Assembly (NCBI GenBank): GCA_902773995.1
Contig: CACYGL010000001.1
Location: 124,001 to 188,000 of the forward strand
Length of the DNA stretch: 64,000 bases
From: an uncultured Coriobacteriaceae bacterium
GTDB taxonomy: Bacteria; Actinomycetota; Coriobacteriia; Coriobacteriales; Atopobiaceae
Direction of reading: 5' to 3'
Shown here: positions 44,002-53,924 of the stretch, in pieces
How positions within the stretch are numbered: position 1 is the first letter of the stretch
How the letters are laid out: every line of letters starts with the position of its first letter
Notes under the pieces: model-generated
The model's input: only the letters and a program-made list of their open reading frames with translations
What the model was told of the DNA's origin: nothing
Databases searched by the model: none
Translations under genes and position numbers: made by a program

Positions 44002-44547
44002 CTAGATCTCCATGACCTCTGCGGTCTTCTCCTTGAGCATGGCGTCGACGCGCTTGACATAATCATCGGTGAGCTTCTGGACGGCTTTCTTCTCACGGGA
44101 GACCTCGTCCTCCGAGAGCTCCTCGTCGCGGTCGAGCTTGTTGTTTGTGTCGCGACGGACGTTGCGGATGGAGACGCGAGCCTCCTCAGCAATGTCCTTG
44201 CACTCGCGGGCAAGTTCGCGACGACGCTCCTCGGTAGGCTTGGGGAACGGGAGACGGATGCTCACGCCATCATTTGAGGGCGTGATACCAAGGTCAGACG
44301 CCTCGATGGCCTTCTCGATGCTCCTGAGTGCGGTCTTGTCCCACGGCTCGATGACCATCATAGAGGCCTCGGGGACCTTCACGCCGGCAAGCTGCGTGAT
44401 GGGCGTGGGCTGCCCGTAGTAGTCGACCTTGATGGGGTCGAGGATATGGGGGTTCGCACGGCCGGTGCGGACGCGGGAGAAGTTCGCCTGGAGGGCCTCC
44501 AGGCACTTGTCCATGTGCTGCTTTGCCTTGTCGGTGTACTGGCTCAT
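44002..44547 (-). CDS. frr: Ribosome recycling factor
   Basis: 181 residues, standard 185-like length. The three-helix bundle signature is visible: [21 protein letters not shown], and [17 protein letters not shown]. With EF-G it splits post-termination ribosomes. Coupled to pyrH (four-base overlap) and uppS, the common frr-uppS-cdsA order. Confidence 0.97.
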   Translation of the reverse strand: MSQYTDKAKQHMDKCLEALQANFSRVRTGRANPHILDPIKVDYYGQPTPITQLAGVKVPEASMMVIEPWDKTALRSIEKAIEASDLGITPSNDGVSIRLPFPKPTEERRRELARECKDIAEEARVSIRNVRRDTNNKLDRDEELSEDEVSREKKAVQKLTDDYVKRVDAMLKEKTAEVMEI

Positions 44548-45272
44548 GCTTGCTCCTCCTCGATGACGGTGGTTCCAACGTTCTCGCCTGTAAGCGCGCT
44601 CATGAAGACGCCGTCCTGGCCCATGTCAAAGACCATGATGGGCATCTTGTTGTCATGGCAAAGCGCCGTGGCAGTGGCGTCCATGACCTTGAGGTCGCGG
44701 GCGAGCACCTCCTTGTACGTGATGGTATCGAACTTGGTGGCCTCGGGATGGGTGACGGGATCAGCGTCGTAGATGCCGTCGACCTTGGTTGCCTTCATGA
44801 GGACCTCGGCACCGATCTCGCAGGCACGCAGGGCCGCTGCAGTGTCCGTGGTGAAGTACGGGTTGCCCGTACCGGCAGCAAAGATGACGATGCGGCCCTT
44901 CTCGAGATGCCTGATGGCGCGACGACGGATGTAGGTCTCGCAAACCTGGTGCATCTCGATGGCGCTCATGACGCGGCAGTCCATGCCGTTGCGCTCGAAG
45001 CAGTCCTGCAGCGAGAGGGCATTGATCACCGTTGCGAGCATGCCCATGTTGTCGCCCTGCGCACGGTCCATGCCAGCGGCAGCACCCTGGATGCCACGGA
45101 AGATGTTGCCACCACCAACCACAACGGCAACCTGGACGCCGTCCTCCCACACGGGCTTGATCTCCTCGGCAAGCCTCTGCGGCACCTTAGGATCGATACC
45201 AAAGGCCTGGTCGCCCATGAGGGCCTCGCCGGAAAGCTTAAGAAGAACGCGCTGGTACTTGTAGGTCGACAA
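44544..45272 (-). CDS. pyrH: UMP kinase
   Basis: 242 residues from TTG. An amino-acid-kinase fold: [22 protein letters not shown], and [16 protein letters not shown]. It phosphorylates UMP. I chose the TTG at 45272 because GGAGG lies five bases upstream and the protein then begins [15 protein letters not shown], matching the family. The ATGs at 45284 and 45308 lack SDs. A TAGAAT -10-like box lies at 45332-45337. Confidence 0.95.
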   Translation of the reverse strand: MSTYKYQRVLLKLSGEALMGDQAFGIDPKVPQRLAEEIKPVWEDGVQVAVVVGGGNIFRGIQGAAAGMDRAQGDNMGMLATVINALSLQDCFERNGMDCRVMSAIEMHQVCETYIRRRAIRHLEKGRIVIFAAGTGNPYFTTDTAAALRACEIGAEVLMKATKVDGIYDADPVTHPEATKFDTITYKEVLARDLKVMDATATALCHDNKMPIMVFDMGQDGVFMSALTGENVGTTVIEEEQA

Positions 45273-45438
45273 GCCATCCTCCATTCGTCGGGACGTCGCG
45301 GCCGCCATATGTCACAGCCGTAACCCCACCGATTCTATCAGAGCGTCGAGGTGACGCCGCTGCGTCCTCGGCGAGTGTAAGGTCTCTGCATACGGAGGAC
45401 ACGGCAAAGGCCAAAACCTGTCCCCAAGACAAGAAGAA

Positions 45439-45467
45439 GCCCCGGCGGGCAACGTGCCAACCGGGGC
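45439..45467 (-). terminator. Terminator after tsf
   Basis: GCCCCGG/CCGGGGC stem with an inner TTGGC/GCCCG-like extension, followed on the minus strand by CTTCTTCTTGTCTT. It separates rpsB-tsf from pyrH. Confidence 0.75.
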
Positions 45468-45499
45468 AAAAATGAAGACTTCTTATGAGGCTGCGAGGG

Positions 45500-46369
45500 C
45501 TACTCGCCGAAGTTGAAGCGCACGAAGGTGACAACCTTGATGTCGTCGCCAAGGGACTTGGAGACCTTCTTGGCAAGGGAGGAGATGGTCTCGTTGGAGT
45601 CCTTCACAAAGACCTGCTCGGTGAGGACGTTCTCCTTGTAGAACTTCTCAAGCTTGCCAAGAGCAATCTTCTCCTGGATGGCCTCGGGCTTGCCAGACTC
45701 GGCTGCCTGAGCCTTGTAGATGCCCATCTCGTGGTCGATGACGTCCTGGGGGACATCCTCACGCACGGCGGAAACAGGGTTGCTGGCAACGACCTGCATG
45801 GCCACGTCGTGAGCGAAGGTCTTGAACTCGTCGGCAGCTGCGGTCTCGGGCTTGGAGAAGGAGAAGCTCACCATGTCGGCGTGCTTGCCGTCGTGGTGGA
45901 TGTAGCAGCCGATGGCACCGTTCTCAGCGGTGAGACGGGCGAAGCGGTTGATCTTCATGTTCTCGCCGATGACGTGGATCATCTCGGTGAGCTCGGACTC
46001 CACGGTTCCCTCGCCCATGGCGCAGGTCTTGAGGGCGTCGACGTCAGCGGGGTCGTTCTTGGCGACGACCTCGGCCACAGCGTGCGCGAAGTCCTTGAAC
46101 TTGCCGTTGGTGCCAACGAAGTCGGTCTCGCAGGTGAGCTCGACCATGGCAGCGAGCTTGGCATCGTCAGAGACGTAGATGGCGATGGTGCCCTCGTTGG
46201 TCTCGCGGCCAGCGCGCTTGACGGCCTTGGCAAGGCCCATCTTGCGGAGGACGTCGACGGCCTTGTCAAGGTCGCCATCGGCCTCGACGAGGGCCTTCTT
46301 GCACTCCATCATAGGGGAATCGGTCATCTCTCGGAGCTGCTTGACAAGAGCGGCGGAAATCTTTGCCAT
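45500..46369 (-). CDS. tsf: Elongation factor Ts
   Basis: 289 residues. The N-terminal module contains TDSPMMECKKAL and the TDFVGTNGKF loop that contacts EF-Tu. It exchanges nucleotide on EF-Tu. AGGAGGTTCAC precedes the ATG. It is in an operon with rpsB and ends at a clear terminator; pyrH starts a new unit. Confidence 0.97.
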   Translation of the reverse strand: MAKISAALVKQLREMTDSPMMECKKALVEADGDLDKAVDVLRKMGLAKAVKRAGRETNEGTIAIYVSDDAKLAAMVELTCETDFVGTNGKFKDFAHAVAEVVAKNDPADVDALKTCAMGEGTVESELTEMIHVIGENMKINRFARLTAENGAIGCYIHHDGKHADMVSFSFSKPETAAADEFKTFAHDVAMQVVASNPVSAVREDVPQDVIDHEMGIYKAQAAESGKPEAIQEKIALGKLEKFYKENVLTEQVFVKDSNETISSLAKKVSKSLGDDIKVVTFVRFNFGE

Positions 46370-46413
46370 GTGAACCTCCTAAAGGGGTTGGTTGGTGTGA
46401 GAGAAAACGAGGG

Positions 46414-47199
46414 CTACTCAGCCGCGGGAGCCTCGGCGGCAGGAGCGGCGGCCTCCTCGGTTGCGACGGGGGCAGAGGCCTCGCCGGTCTGCATCTCCTC
46501 GGCGGTCACCTGGGTCTCGCCGGTGCCAGCAAGGACAGCGTCGGCAGCAAGCTCGCACATAAGCGAGACGGAGCGGATGGCGTCGTCGTTGGCGGGCACG
46601 CCGTAGTCGATGACGTCAGGGTCGGAGTTGGTGTCGAGCAGACCAACGACGGGGATGTGAAGGCGGTTGGCCTCGCGGACGGCGATCTCCTCGCGCTTGG
46701 TGTCGACAACGAAGATGGCCTGCGGCAGGGCGGTCATGTCACGGACGCCGCCGAGGTTCTTCTGCAGCTTGTCAAGCTCCTTGGTAAGCAGAGCCTGCTC
46801 CTTCTTGGGCAGCGCGTTCATGCGGCCGTCCTCGACCATGGCCTCAAGCTCCTCCATGCGGGCGATGCGGGAGCGCATGGTCACGAAGTTGGTGAGCATG
46901 CCGCCCAGCCAACGCTGGTTGATGTAGGGCATGTTGGCGCGCTCGGCCTGCGTCTGGATGGGCTCCTGGGCCTGCTTCTTGGTACCCACGAAGAGGACCT
47001 TGCCGCCCTTGGCAGCGGTCTCACGCAGGAAGGTGTAGGCCTTATCGGCGTCGACGAGGGTCTGCTTGAGGTCGAGGATGTAGATGCCGTTGCGCTCGCC
47101 AAAGATGTAAGGCTTCATCTTGGGGTTCCAGCGGCGGGTCTGGTGACCGTAGTGGCAGCCTGCGTCGAGAAGGGTCTGGATAGTAACCTTAGCAGCCAT
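46414..47199 (-). CDS. rpsB: Ribosomal protein S2
   Basis: 261 residues. Family hallmarks: [19 protein letters not shown] and [10 protein letters not shown] at the N terminus, then [11 protein letters not shown]. An Ala/Glu-rich tail of about 35 residues follows the usual end. The ATG at 47199 is preceded by GGAGGT. A 150-base leader follows a promoter at 47358-47387. Confidence 0.97.
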   Translation of the reverse strand: MAAKVTIQTLLDAGCHYGHQTRRWNPKMKPYIFGERNGIYILDLKQTLVDADKAYTFLRETAAKGGKVLFVGTKKQAQEPIQTQAERANMPYINQRWLGGMLTNFVTMRSRIARMEELEAMVEDGRMNALPKKEQALLTKELDKLQKNLGGVRDMTALPQAIFVVDTKREEIAVREANRLHIPVVGLLDTNSDPDVIDYGVPANDDAIRSVSLMCELAADAVLAGTGETQVTAEEMQTGEASAPVATEEAAAPAAEAPAAE

Positions 47200-47350
47200 G
47201 TTTGACCTCCATTGGTTGGTCCTCCGCGCGATGTCATTCCCGAAGTACCACCCCTGGCCTGGCTTAGAGCCTGGGGCACCATGGCCTTTGAGTCGTCGCG
47301 CGTGTGTGATGTTGCCGCCTGGTAGCGACACGCTGGGCATCTGCACAGCG
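47200..47350 (-). promoter_or_regulatory. rpsB leader RNA, possible S2 autoregulatory site
   Basis: About 150 bases separate the predicted transcription start from the SD. They can form stems such as GCCCCAGGC with GCCAGGCC-type partners near 47255-47285. Autogenous control of rpsB by S2 binding its leader is known in other bacteria; whether this leader does so is inference. Confidence 0.4.
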
Positions 47351-47357
47351 ATTGAAG

Positions 47358-47387
47358 AGTATAGCAGGTAAAAGTCGACGCGGGCAA
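47358..47387 (-). promoter_or_regulatory. Promoter of rpsB-tsf
   Basis: -10 TATACT (47363-47358) and -35 TTGCCC (47387-47382) with an 18-bp spacer. Confidence 0.65.
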
Positions 47388-47446
47388 GCAGCATGTAAGA
47401 CCCGCCCGCGTTCACCGTTTCACCTTGATTTTTCGACTTCGTCTCC

Positions 47447-48436
47447 CTACTGCGCCCTTGGGTGCGCCTGGCGCGCCGCGTCCTTGAGCCGCTCGATCGA
47501 GAGGTGCGTGTAGACTTGGGTGGTAGAGAGACTCTCGTGGCCAAGAAGCTCCTGAACGCTCCGGAGGTCGGCCCCGCCGGAGACGAGCTCGGTGGCGTAG
47601 GTATGCCGCATGGCGTGAGGTGTGAGCGTTGGATCAAGCCGCGCGAGACGAACGTGAGTCTCGAAAACGGTTCGCAGGGCATCGGCGCTCATGCGCCTGC
47701 CTCGGGTTGAGAGGAAGAGCGCTCCATTCGGACCCTCTAAATTCTCTCCCTTGGCGGCGGAGGCCAGCAAAGGGCGCGCCTCGTCGAGATAACGCCTCAC
47801 CCATTCGAGCGCCACCTCGTAGAGGGGAACGATCCGCTCCTTCGAGCCCTTGCCAAAGAGCGTAACCTGGCACCTGCCAAAGTCCACCGACTCCACGTCG
47901 AGGCGCGAAACCTCGGAGATGCGGGCACCGGAGGCGTAGAGCAGCTCCAGGAACGCACGGTCCCTCATGCCCGTGGCCTCGTTCGTATGGCACGTTGCCA
48001 GAAGCCTCTGCACGTCCTCGTCAGACATGGTCTTGGGGAGGCGCCGGGCACCCTTGGGCGTGGCGAGCGCGGCCGCGGGGTCCACCGAGCAGATTCCTTC
48101 CCGGAGCATCCACCCATAGAAGTCGCGAACCGCAGAGAGGCGCCTGTCAACCGTACGGACCGTGTAGCCCGCGCGATTGAGGTCGGCGAGAAACCCGCGC
48201 AGGTCTCGGTGAGTCGCATGGAGGGGTTCCACGTGAGAGCGCTCTGCCCACGAGGCAAAGGACGCCAGATCTGCCCGATACGCCTTCACGGTGTTCTCGG
48301 AGAGGCCACGGACCTGCCCTAGATACGCGAGGAAGGCACGCCGCTCCTCGGGCAGCACGCTTGCCCCAAGGGGAGCAGGATTTTCTGGCTCCGCCGGGGT
48401 CTTGGCTGCACGGGCACTGTCACGCTTGGGGCTCAT
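47447..48436 (-). CDS. xerC: Tyrosine recombinase XerC/XerD
   Basis: 329 residues. Core-binding domain at about 27-115, catalytic domain after. The full active site is present: R172, K196, H274, R277, H300 and Y309. It resolves chromosome dimers at dif. The trmFO-xerC neighbour and lack of phage genes argue against a prophage integrase. XerC is preferred over XerD by position; a second Xer would be elsewhere. A 20-residue Pro/Ala-rich N-terminal extension is present. Confidence 0.88.
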   Translation of the reverse strand: MSPKRDSARAAKTPAEPENPAPLGASVLPEERRAFLAYLGQVRGLSENTVKAYRADLASFASWAERSHVEPLHATHRDLRGFLADLNRAGYTVRTVDRRLSAVRDFYGWMLREGICSVDPAAALATPKGARRLPKTMSDEDVQRLLATCHTNEATGMRDRAFLELLYASGARISEVSRLDVESVDFGRCQVTLFGKGSKERIVPLYEVALEWVRRYLDEARPLLASAAKGENLEGPNGALFLSTRGRRMSADALRTVFETHVRLARLDPTLTPHAMRHTYATELVSGGADLRSVQELLGHESLSTTQVYTHLSIERLKDAARQAHPRAQ

Positions 48437-49776
48437 GATGCGATACCCTGCCCAGCAGCAGGAAAGAGGTCCCGTCTCTCCTCCACAAACGCCGCCATGT
48501 CGGTGCGTGCGCGCTCGGCCATGCGACGACGGCGGTCGTCCTTTCGCCTTGGTGCATCCTCCAGAGGCGGGACCAGCCCAAAGTTCACGTGCATCGGCTG
48601 GTATCCCACGGTCGCCGGATTTGTGGCATACGCAATGAGCGAACCCAACGCGCCAGTCTGGGGTAGCACCGGATAGGGCAGCCCAGAGAGCTCCGCGTAC
48701 GTGTTGAGCGCAGCGAGAAGGCCCGACGCTATGGCCTCGACATAACCCTCCGTCCCCGTGATCTGCCCCGCAAGCCGCGTTTGGGAGCCGGGGATGGCAA
48801 AGGTTGCGTCGAGGGCGTGCGGCGAGTCAACAAACGAGTTGCGGTGCATGACGCCATAGCGGAGAAACTCCGCCTGAGCGAGACCCGGGATCATCCTAAA
48901 GACACGCCGCTGCTCGGGCCAGGTGAGGTTGGTCTGGAAGCCCACGAGGTTATAGGCAGTGCGCTGGGCGTTCTCGGCTCGGAGCTGTACCGCAGCCCAG
49001 GGACGACGGCCAGTCCTTGGGTCGGTAAGGCCCACGGGCTTGAGCGCGCCAAAGCGGATGGAGTCGTGCCCCGTGCGGGCAACCTCCTCTATGGGCTGAC
49101 ATGCACAGAAGAGGTCTTTCTGCTCGAACTCGCGCGAGATGACGCGCTCGGCGGAGAGCAGCGCATCCATAAAGGCGTCGTACTCGTCTCGCTCCATGGG
49201 GCAGTTGAGGTAGTCGCCGGCGCCCCCCTCCTCGTAGCGAGACTGCGAGAACGCAATGGAGCGGTCGATGCTCTCCGCTGAGACAATGGGGGCGGCAGCA
49301 TCGAAGAACGACATCGACCCCTCCCCCACTGCCTGCGAAACCGCCTCGAAGAGCGCGTCCGAGCAAAGCGGGCCGGCAGCGATGACCGAGGGTCCCTCGG
49401 GTATCCGCGTGACCTCCTCCCTCACGACCTCAATGAGCGGGTGCGACGTTATGGCATTGGTCACGGTGCCCGAGAACTTCTCCCGATCGACTGCCAGGGC
49501 TCCTCCCGCAGGCACGGAGCAGTCCTGGGCGATGGGCAGAAGATGACACCCCATTACCCCAAGCTCCCACTTGAGGACGCCAGCCGCAGTCTCCGGCTTG
49601 GTTGACTTGAGCGAGTTGGAGCACACGAGCTCCGCGAAGCGGTCGGTATGGTGTGCGGGTGACATCCGGACGGGACGTTGCTCGTGAAGTCGGACCCTCA
49701 CGCCCCTGTCCGCAAGCTGCAGCGCGCACTCGCTTCCCGCAAGTCCCGCCCCCACCACGTCAACTGTCTTCTGCAT
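48433..49776 (-). CDS. trmFO: Methylenetetrahydrofolate-tRNA-(uracil-5-)-methyltransferase TrmFO
   Basis: 447 residues. FAD motif GAGLAGSECA near 9-18, catalytic C52 in VCSNSLKS, and SEGY-like TGTEGYVEA near the end. It makes m5U54 in the T-loop using methylene-THF and FADH2. The ATG at 49776 has AAGGAGGAG upstream and overlaps dprA by 17 bases. topA, often between dprA and trmFO, is absent here. Confidence 0.96.
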   Translation of the reverse strand: MQKTVDVVGAGLAGSECALQLADRGVRVRLHEQRPVRMSPAHHTDRFAELVCSNSLKSTKPETAAGVLKWELGVMGCHLLPIAQDCSVPAGGALAVDREKFSGTVTNAITSHPLIEVVREEVTRIPEGPSVIAAGPLCSDALFEAVSQAVGEGSMSFFDAAAPIVSAESIDRSIAFSQSRYEEGGAGDYLNCPMERDEYDAFMDALLSAERVISREFEQKDLFCACQPIEEVARTGHDSIRFGALKPVGLTDPRTGRRPWAAVQLRAENAQRTAYNLVGFQTNLTWPEQRRVFRMIPGLAQAEFLRYGVMHRNSFVDSPHALDATFAIPGSQTRLAGQITGTEGYVEAIASGLLAALNTYAELSGLPYPVLPQTGALGSLIAYATNPATVGYQPMHVNFGLVPPLEDAPRRKDDRRRRMAERARTDMAAFVEERRDLFPAAGQGIAS

Positions 49777-50725
49777 GCTCCTCCTTCTCTCCAGCCGGTG
49801 ACGCCTTGGCCCCAGCCAGACCATTGTGCGACAAATAGAACGCGCTCGTGGGCGCGTATCGCCCGTCCGGAAGCTTGGTTACCACTCCTGCCGCCTCATA
49901 GTCGGAAAGTGCACTCAGGACGGTGATGATGTTCTCGCCCAGACGGGCAGCGAGGTCATCTGCCCGCGAAGGCGATGCCACGAGAGCAGAGAGCACCCGG
50001 CCAAGATCCTCGCGACGCCCTGGGGCGTCGGAGAAGCGAAGGCGACCATAGTCCAGGGATATGGCCGCCTCAAGCGAAGCCTCGTCGCAGATGACCCGCG
50101 CCCCCTCCGAGATGAGCCAGTTGGTTCCCGCCGAGAGAGGCGAGAAGATAGAGCCCGGAATGCCATAGACCTTGCGCCCAAGCTCCACGGCCACGTCCGC
50201 CGTGCTCATGGTACCCGAACGCATGCCCGCCTCCGTGACGAAGAGACAGGTGGAGAGAGCGGCGATGATGGCATTCCTCTTGGGAAAGGCATATCGCCTT
50301 GGTGGTGACCCCCACCTCTCGAGCGATATCACGGCACCGCCCGTCGCCACCGCACCGGCATAGACATCTGCCGAGCTTGCGGGATAGACCATGTCGGCAC
50401 CACATCCGGAGACGACAACCGTCTTGCCCCCTGCCTCGAGAGCGGCGCGCCCTGCGGCGCAGTCGCACCCCATGGCGCCACCAGAGACCACCACGATGCC
50501 GCTCTCGGCGGCAACTCTCCCCGCCATCTCCGCCACGGCAATCCCATAGGGTGTCGCCCTTCTCGCACCAATGACCGATAGGCATGGCCCCTGGAGCACC
50601 TTGGGGTCTCCCCTCCCATAGAGCGTCTCGGGCACAGGTTCAAGGTCATGCAGGGATTGAGGGAACTCCTCATCATCCGGACTTAGCTCCCAACACTTAC
50701 CCTCACGCAAGGCATCAAAGCTCAT
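49760..50725 (-). CDS. dprA: DNA-processing protein DprA
   Basis: 321 residues. A Rossmann-like DprA core with IGARRATPYG, VVSGGAMGCD and VVVSGCG; a C-terminal winged helix (DLAARLGENIITVLSAL region). It loads RecA on incoming single-stranded DNA during transformation. It overlaps comM, another competence-linked gene. No uptake machinery is visible in the window. Confidence 0.94.
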   Translation of the reverse strand: MSFDALREGKCWELSPDDEEFPQSLHDLEPVPETLYGRGDPKVLQGPCLSVIGARRATPYGIAVAEMAGRVAAESGIVVVSGGAMGCDCAAGRAALEAGGKTVVVSGCGADMVYPASSADVYAGAVATGGAVISLERWGSPPRRYAFPKRNAIIAALSTCLFVTEAGMRSGTMSTADVAVELGRKVYGIPGSIFSPLSAGTNWLISEGARVICDEASLEAAISLDYGRLRFSDAPGRREDLGRVLSALVASPSRADDLAARLGENIITVLSALSDYEAAGVVTKLPDGRYAPTSAFYLSHNGLAGAKASPAGEKEEHAEDS

Positions 50726-52230
50726 AGCTGCCTCCTCGACCGGTACTGCAAGGCCTCTCCTACGTCATCGCGCGAGACTAGCTCGTGACCTCCCATATCG
50801 GCGATGGTCCGCGCCACGCGCCCCACACGCGCTATGGCCCGCCCTCCCAAGGCAAGCCTCTCGGCAGAGTCCTCGAAGAAGGAGCGGGCACTTGGCTCGA
50901 AGCCTAGCCTCGCGACACCGCGCACCCCACTGCCAAGTCGCGCCTCATCGCGTGCCTCGCGCCAAGCCGAGAACTCTCGGGCGGCCATGACCTGGTCGAG
51001 CATCTCGGCAGAGCCTGCCCCCTCCGAGCCGCGGATCACATCGGTCGATGCCGGCCGGTGGACATCGACGACCACATCGATGCGATCCATGAGCGGTCCA
51101 CCAATGCGGCCCTGGTAAGCAGCCACACGAGCGGGCGCGCACGTGCATTCGTGGGCATCGTCGCCAAGATGCCCGCAAGGGCAGGGATTTGCTGCAGCCA
51201 CGAGCTGGAAGTCACAGGGAAAGACGTACACTCCGTCGACTCGCACGATTCTGACCTCGTGGTCCTCGAGCGGCTGCCGCAGCGACTGCAGCGCATTTGT
51301 CGCGAACTCCGGCAACTCGTCCAGGAAGAGCACGCCTCCATGCGCTAGCGAGACCTCCCCGGGCATGACCGGCCTGCCTCCCCCAACAAGACCACCAACA
51401 GAGATTGAGTGATGGGGTGCCCTGAAGGGACGTTCTCCGCGCTCAAGGGGATCTATTGGCTGCCCCGCAACGGAATGGATGAGCAACGCCTCGGACTTCT
51501 CGGCATCGGCAAGCGGAGGCAGTATGGTGGGCATCCTGCGTGCAAGCATGGTCTTGCCGGAGCCCGGTGGCCCCACCATGAGCATGCCGTGGCGTCCTGC
51601 TGCAGCGATGACCATCGCACGTTTGGGAATGTCCTGGTCCACTACGTCGGAGAAGTCGAGACCGCAGGTTCCGTCATCAGCGTCCGTACCATCGCCACAC
51701 GGCCCCGTGGCCAGCAGGGGCAAGTCTCCCACCCCGGTCTTCAGCCTTGAGATGGCCGAGATACCATACGCGCCGGTAGAGAGCGCAAGCGGCAGCCTCG
51801 TCTGGTCGGAGCAGGCAAGCGAGAGCCCCTCCCGCTCGGCGAGAGCCGCATAGGCAACGGCACCGCGTGGAGGGCACACGCTCCCATCAAGGGCAAGCTC
51901 GCCAACAAAGAGCAGCTTGGAAAGGCTCTCGTGCGGAATCTGGCCCGTGGCGGCAAGCACGGCCACGGCAATGGGAAGGTCGAAGGCGGTGCCTGTCTTG
52001 CGAATCTCCGCAGGCGCAAGGTTCACCGTCACGTGAAGCCTGGGTATCTTGTAGCCGCACGCCTTCATGGCGCAGCGCACCCTCGATCGAGCCTCGAGCA
52101 CCGAGGTATCTGGCATGCCCACGATGGAGAGACCTGGGATTCCCCCAGAGACGCTCACCTCGACCGTCACGGGGACCGCCTCCACTCCCCTAAGCGTTGC
52201 CGTGGGGATGCGAACATCCGGGCTGCCCAT
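50722..52230 (-). CDS. comM: ComM/YifB Mg-chelatase-like AAA+ ATPase
   Basis: 502 residues. An N-terminal Lon-like fold (GMPDTSVLEARSRVR), then Walker A GPPGSGKTMLARR and Walker B VLFLDELPEF, with a Cys-rich zinc insert in NPCPCGHLGD. ComM is a branch-migration helicase that helps integrate transforming DNA. Its start overlaps the yraN stop by one base. Confidence 0.95.
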   Translation of the reverse strand: MGSPDVRIPTATLRGVEAVPVTVEVSVSGGIPGLSIVGMPDTSVLEARSRVRCAMKACGYKIPRLHVTVNLAPAEIRKTGTAFDLPIAVAVLAATGQIPHESLSKLLFVGELALDGSVCPPRGAVAYAALAEREGLSLACSDQTRLPLALSTGAYGISAISRLKTGVGDLPLLATGPCGDGTDADDGTCGLDFSDVVDQDIPKRAMVIAAAGRHGMLMVGPPGSGKTMLARRMPTILPPLADAEKSEALLIHSVAGQPIDPLERGERPFRAPHHSISVGGLVGGGRPVMPGEVSLAHGGVLFLDELPEFATNALQSLRQPLEDHEVRIVRVDGVYVFPCDFQLVAAANPCPCGHLGDDAHECTCAPARVAAYQGRIGGPLMDRIDVVVDVHRPASTDVIRGSEGAGSAEMLDQVMAAREFSAWREARDEARLGSGVRGVARLGFEPSARSFFEDSAERLALGGRAIARVGRVARTIADMGGHELVSRDDVGEALQYRSRRQL

Positions 52231-52844
52231 CAGTCATCCCAGCTAAAGGCGCAGACAAGATGACGAAGCTTTGCATGGCCATAGCCCACCACGTTAACGG
52301 CCACCACGTCAAAGCGAACCGAGTCGACATTGGTGTGCTCTACCAGGTAGAGAAGGCCAAGCAACCGGTAGCGCTCCTGTTTCTTGGGATCGACGGCGAT
52401 CTCGGGCATGTATTCTGCCTCGTCACCAAGGGCAAGCCTCGTCTTCACCTCAACAAGCACCACGCTGTGACGCATCTCTTCGTCCGGCTCGTCCTCGGTG
52501 GCAACGATGTCCACCTCGCCCGCCCGGCATCTCCAGTTCATGTCAAGGATGCGATAGCCGTTATCTGCAAGGTAGTTGGCCGCAAGGCGCTCGCCCTCGG
52601 CACCAAGCTCCTTTGTGGTGTACTCGTCCAAAGGCTTACGATCCACGCCGGGACCATCGGGACCGTATCCTAACCCCTCGTCCTCGTCGAAGTCGACACA
52701 CCGGGACTCCCCGGGGACGCCAAACCCCATGCCATACCCGTCAAACTCATGACCAAGGTGTCCAAAGCAGAACTCGCTGTGCGAACGGCCGCCCCCAGAG
52801 GCCCAGTCGGAACCACCGCGTAACCCAAATGTCGTCTCACTCAT
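52230..52844 (-). CDS. yraN: UPF0102 (YraN) endonuclease-like protein with N-terminal extension
   Basis: 204 residues. The UPF0102 core occupies residues 80-204: GAEGERLAANYLADNGY, AGEVDIVA with an active-site-like Asp, and VEVKTR. Family members are usually about 120 residues; here about 75 extra Gly/Asp/Phe-rich residues precede it. ATG 52844 has AGGAGAG upstream, so the extension is probably real. It resembles a Holliday-junction resolvase fold; function unproven. rnhB-yraN-comM-dprA is a conserved order. Confidence 0.88.
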   Translation of the reverse strand: MSETTFGLRGGSDWASGGGRSHSEFCFGHLGHEFDGYGMGFGVPGESRCVDFDEDEGLGYGPDGPGVDRKPLDEYTTKELGAEGERLAANYLADNGYRILDMNWRCRAGEVDIVATEDEPDEEMRHSVVLVEVKTRLALGDEAEYMPEIAVDPKKQERYRLLGLLYLVEHTNVDSVRFDVVAVNVVGYGHAKLRHLVCAFSWDD

Positions 52845-52922
52845 AGCGCTCTCCTTTCTCGTGACTAAACGGGAGAGCGATGATGTCACCAGGGGCTTGC
52901 ACGACGCCGACAAAACGCGAGC

Positions 52923-52937
52923 ACCTGGCTGCCAGGT
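52923..52937. promoter_or_regulatory. Perfect 7-bp dyad upstream of yraN
   Basis: ACCTGGC and GCCAGGT around one base, 79-93 bases before the yraN start. It shares CCAGGTAG with the array at 31843-31913. Confidence 0.35.
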
Positions 52938-52970
52938 AGCCGACAGTTCAAAAGGCATAGAAAGAAATTG

Positions 52971-53002
52971 GCAGCTCTGGATCTGCAAGCACCCAGAGCC
53001 GC
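52971..53002 (-). terminator. Terminator after rnhB
   Basis: A 10-bp stem with one G-U pair (52971-52980 with 52993-53002) and a 12-base loop; AATTTCTTTCT follows on the minus strand. A palindrome CGAGAATTCTCG (53033-53044) lies between it and the rnhB stop. Confidence 0.6.
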
Positions 53003-53077
53003 TGGAGTCTTTCAAAACCAAAACTGTGTGACGAGAATTCTCGCAAGCCAAACGGGGCAGCGATAACGCGAGAAAAA

Positions 53078-53860
53078 CTAGAAGAGCGGCGGGGTCTCGA
53101 GGAAGTTTCCGCAGAAGGATACGCGATGTATAGGCGAAAGGCCGTGCTCGCGTATGGCAGCAATGTGCTCCGGGGAGCCGTAGCCTTTGCATTCCGCTAG
53201 GTGATACTCCGGGTACTCCTCGGCCAGCGACACCATGAGCGCATCCCTCGTCACCTTGGCAACAATGGAGGCGGCGGCGATGCACGAGACGCGCGCATCG
53301 CCCTTGACGAGTGTGACCTCCTTGGGGCTCACGTGCACGGGATTCCCGTCGATGAGGACGGCATCCGCATCGACTCCGGCATCGTCGATGGCACGCTTCA
53401 TAGCCATGCGAAGGGCCACACCCATCCCAACGGCATCGATGGATGCGGGCTCCACGTGGGCGATGCCCACCGCAAGGGCAACGTCTGCGATGCGCGCGGC
53501 GAGGACCTCGCGCTGAGCCGGCGTGAGCTGCTTTGAGTCGTTGATGCCCCAGACGATGGGCTCATCGGGGAGCGCCACCGCGGCCACGGTGAGCGGGCCG
53601 GCAAGCGCGCCGCGGCCCACCTCATCGACGCCAAGTACTAGGCCGGGTCCACCAAGCTCTCTGGCCTTGGCATACATCCCCAGCACGCGCTCACGTTCGC
53701 CCCGCTCGCGCGCCAAGCGCCTTTTGGCCACCTCGCGCGCATGCTGCACCTGCTTACGGGGGTCGTCTGCATAGCGCTTCTCAAGGCGAGCGAACTCATC
53801 CTCGTTGGCACAGGCGAAGAGCGCCGCCACTTCGTGGGCTGTTGCCGAAGACCGTGCCAA
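53078..53860 (-). CDS. rnhB: Ribonuclease HII
   Basis: 260 residues. The catalytic cluster begins with VLGVDEVGRGALAGP (Asp-Glu), with later acids in DGNPVHV and the C-terminal SPIHRVSF. A basic helix-rich N-terminal region of about 75 residues precedes it, as in Bacillus enzymes. It removes RNA from RNA:DNA hybrids. The start is TTG 53860, four bases after GGGGGGAG; a longer frame to 53959 runs back through the rplS terminator. Confidence 0.93.
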   Translation of the reverse strand: MARSSATAHEVAALFACANEDEFARLEKRYADDPRKQVQHAREVAKRRLARERGERERVLGMYAKARELGGPGLVLGVDEVGRGALAGPLTVAAVALPDEPIVWGINDSKQLTPAQREVLAARIADVALAVGIAHVEPASIDAVGMGVALRMAMKRAIDDAGVDADAVLIDGNPVHVSPKEVTLVKGDARVSCIAAASIVAKVTRDALMVSLAEEYPEYHLAECKGYGSPEHIAAIREHGLSPIHRVSFCGNFLETPPLF

Positions 53861-53924
53861 TAGACTCCCCCCAAACTGGCATCCGACATACTGGTGAACG
53901 GACGCGTCGCAAGTACATAGAGAA

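Noticed and set aside
47447-48436. Tyrosine recombinase as a prophage integrase
   Set aside because: It lies in the conserved trmFO-xerC-rpsB context with no phage genes and no att-like duplication.
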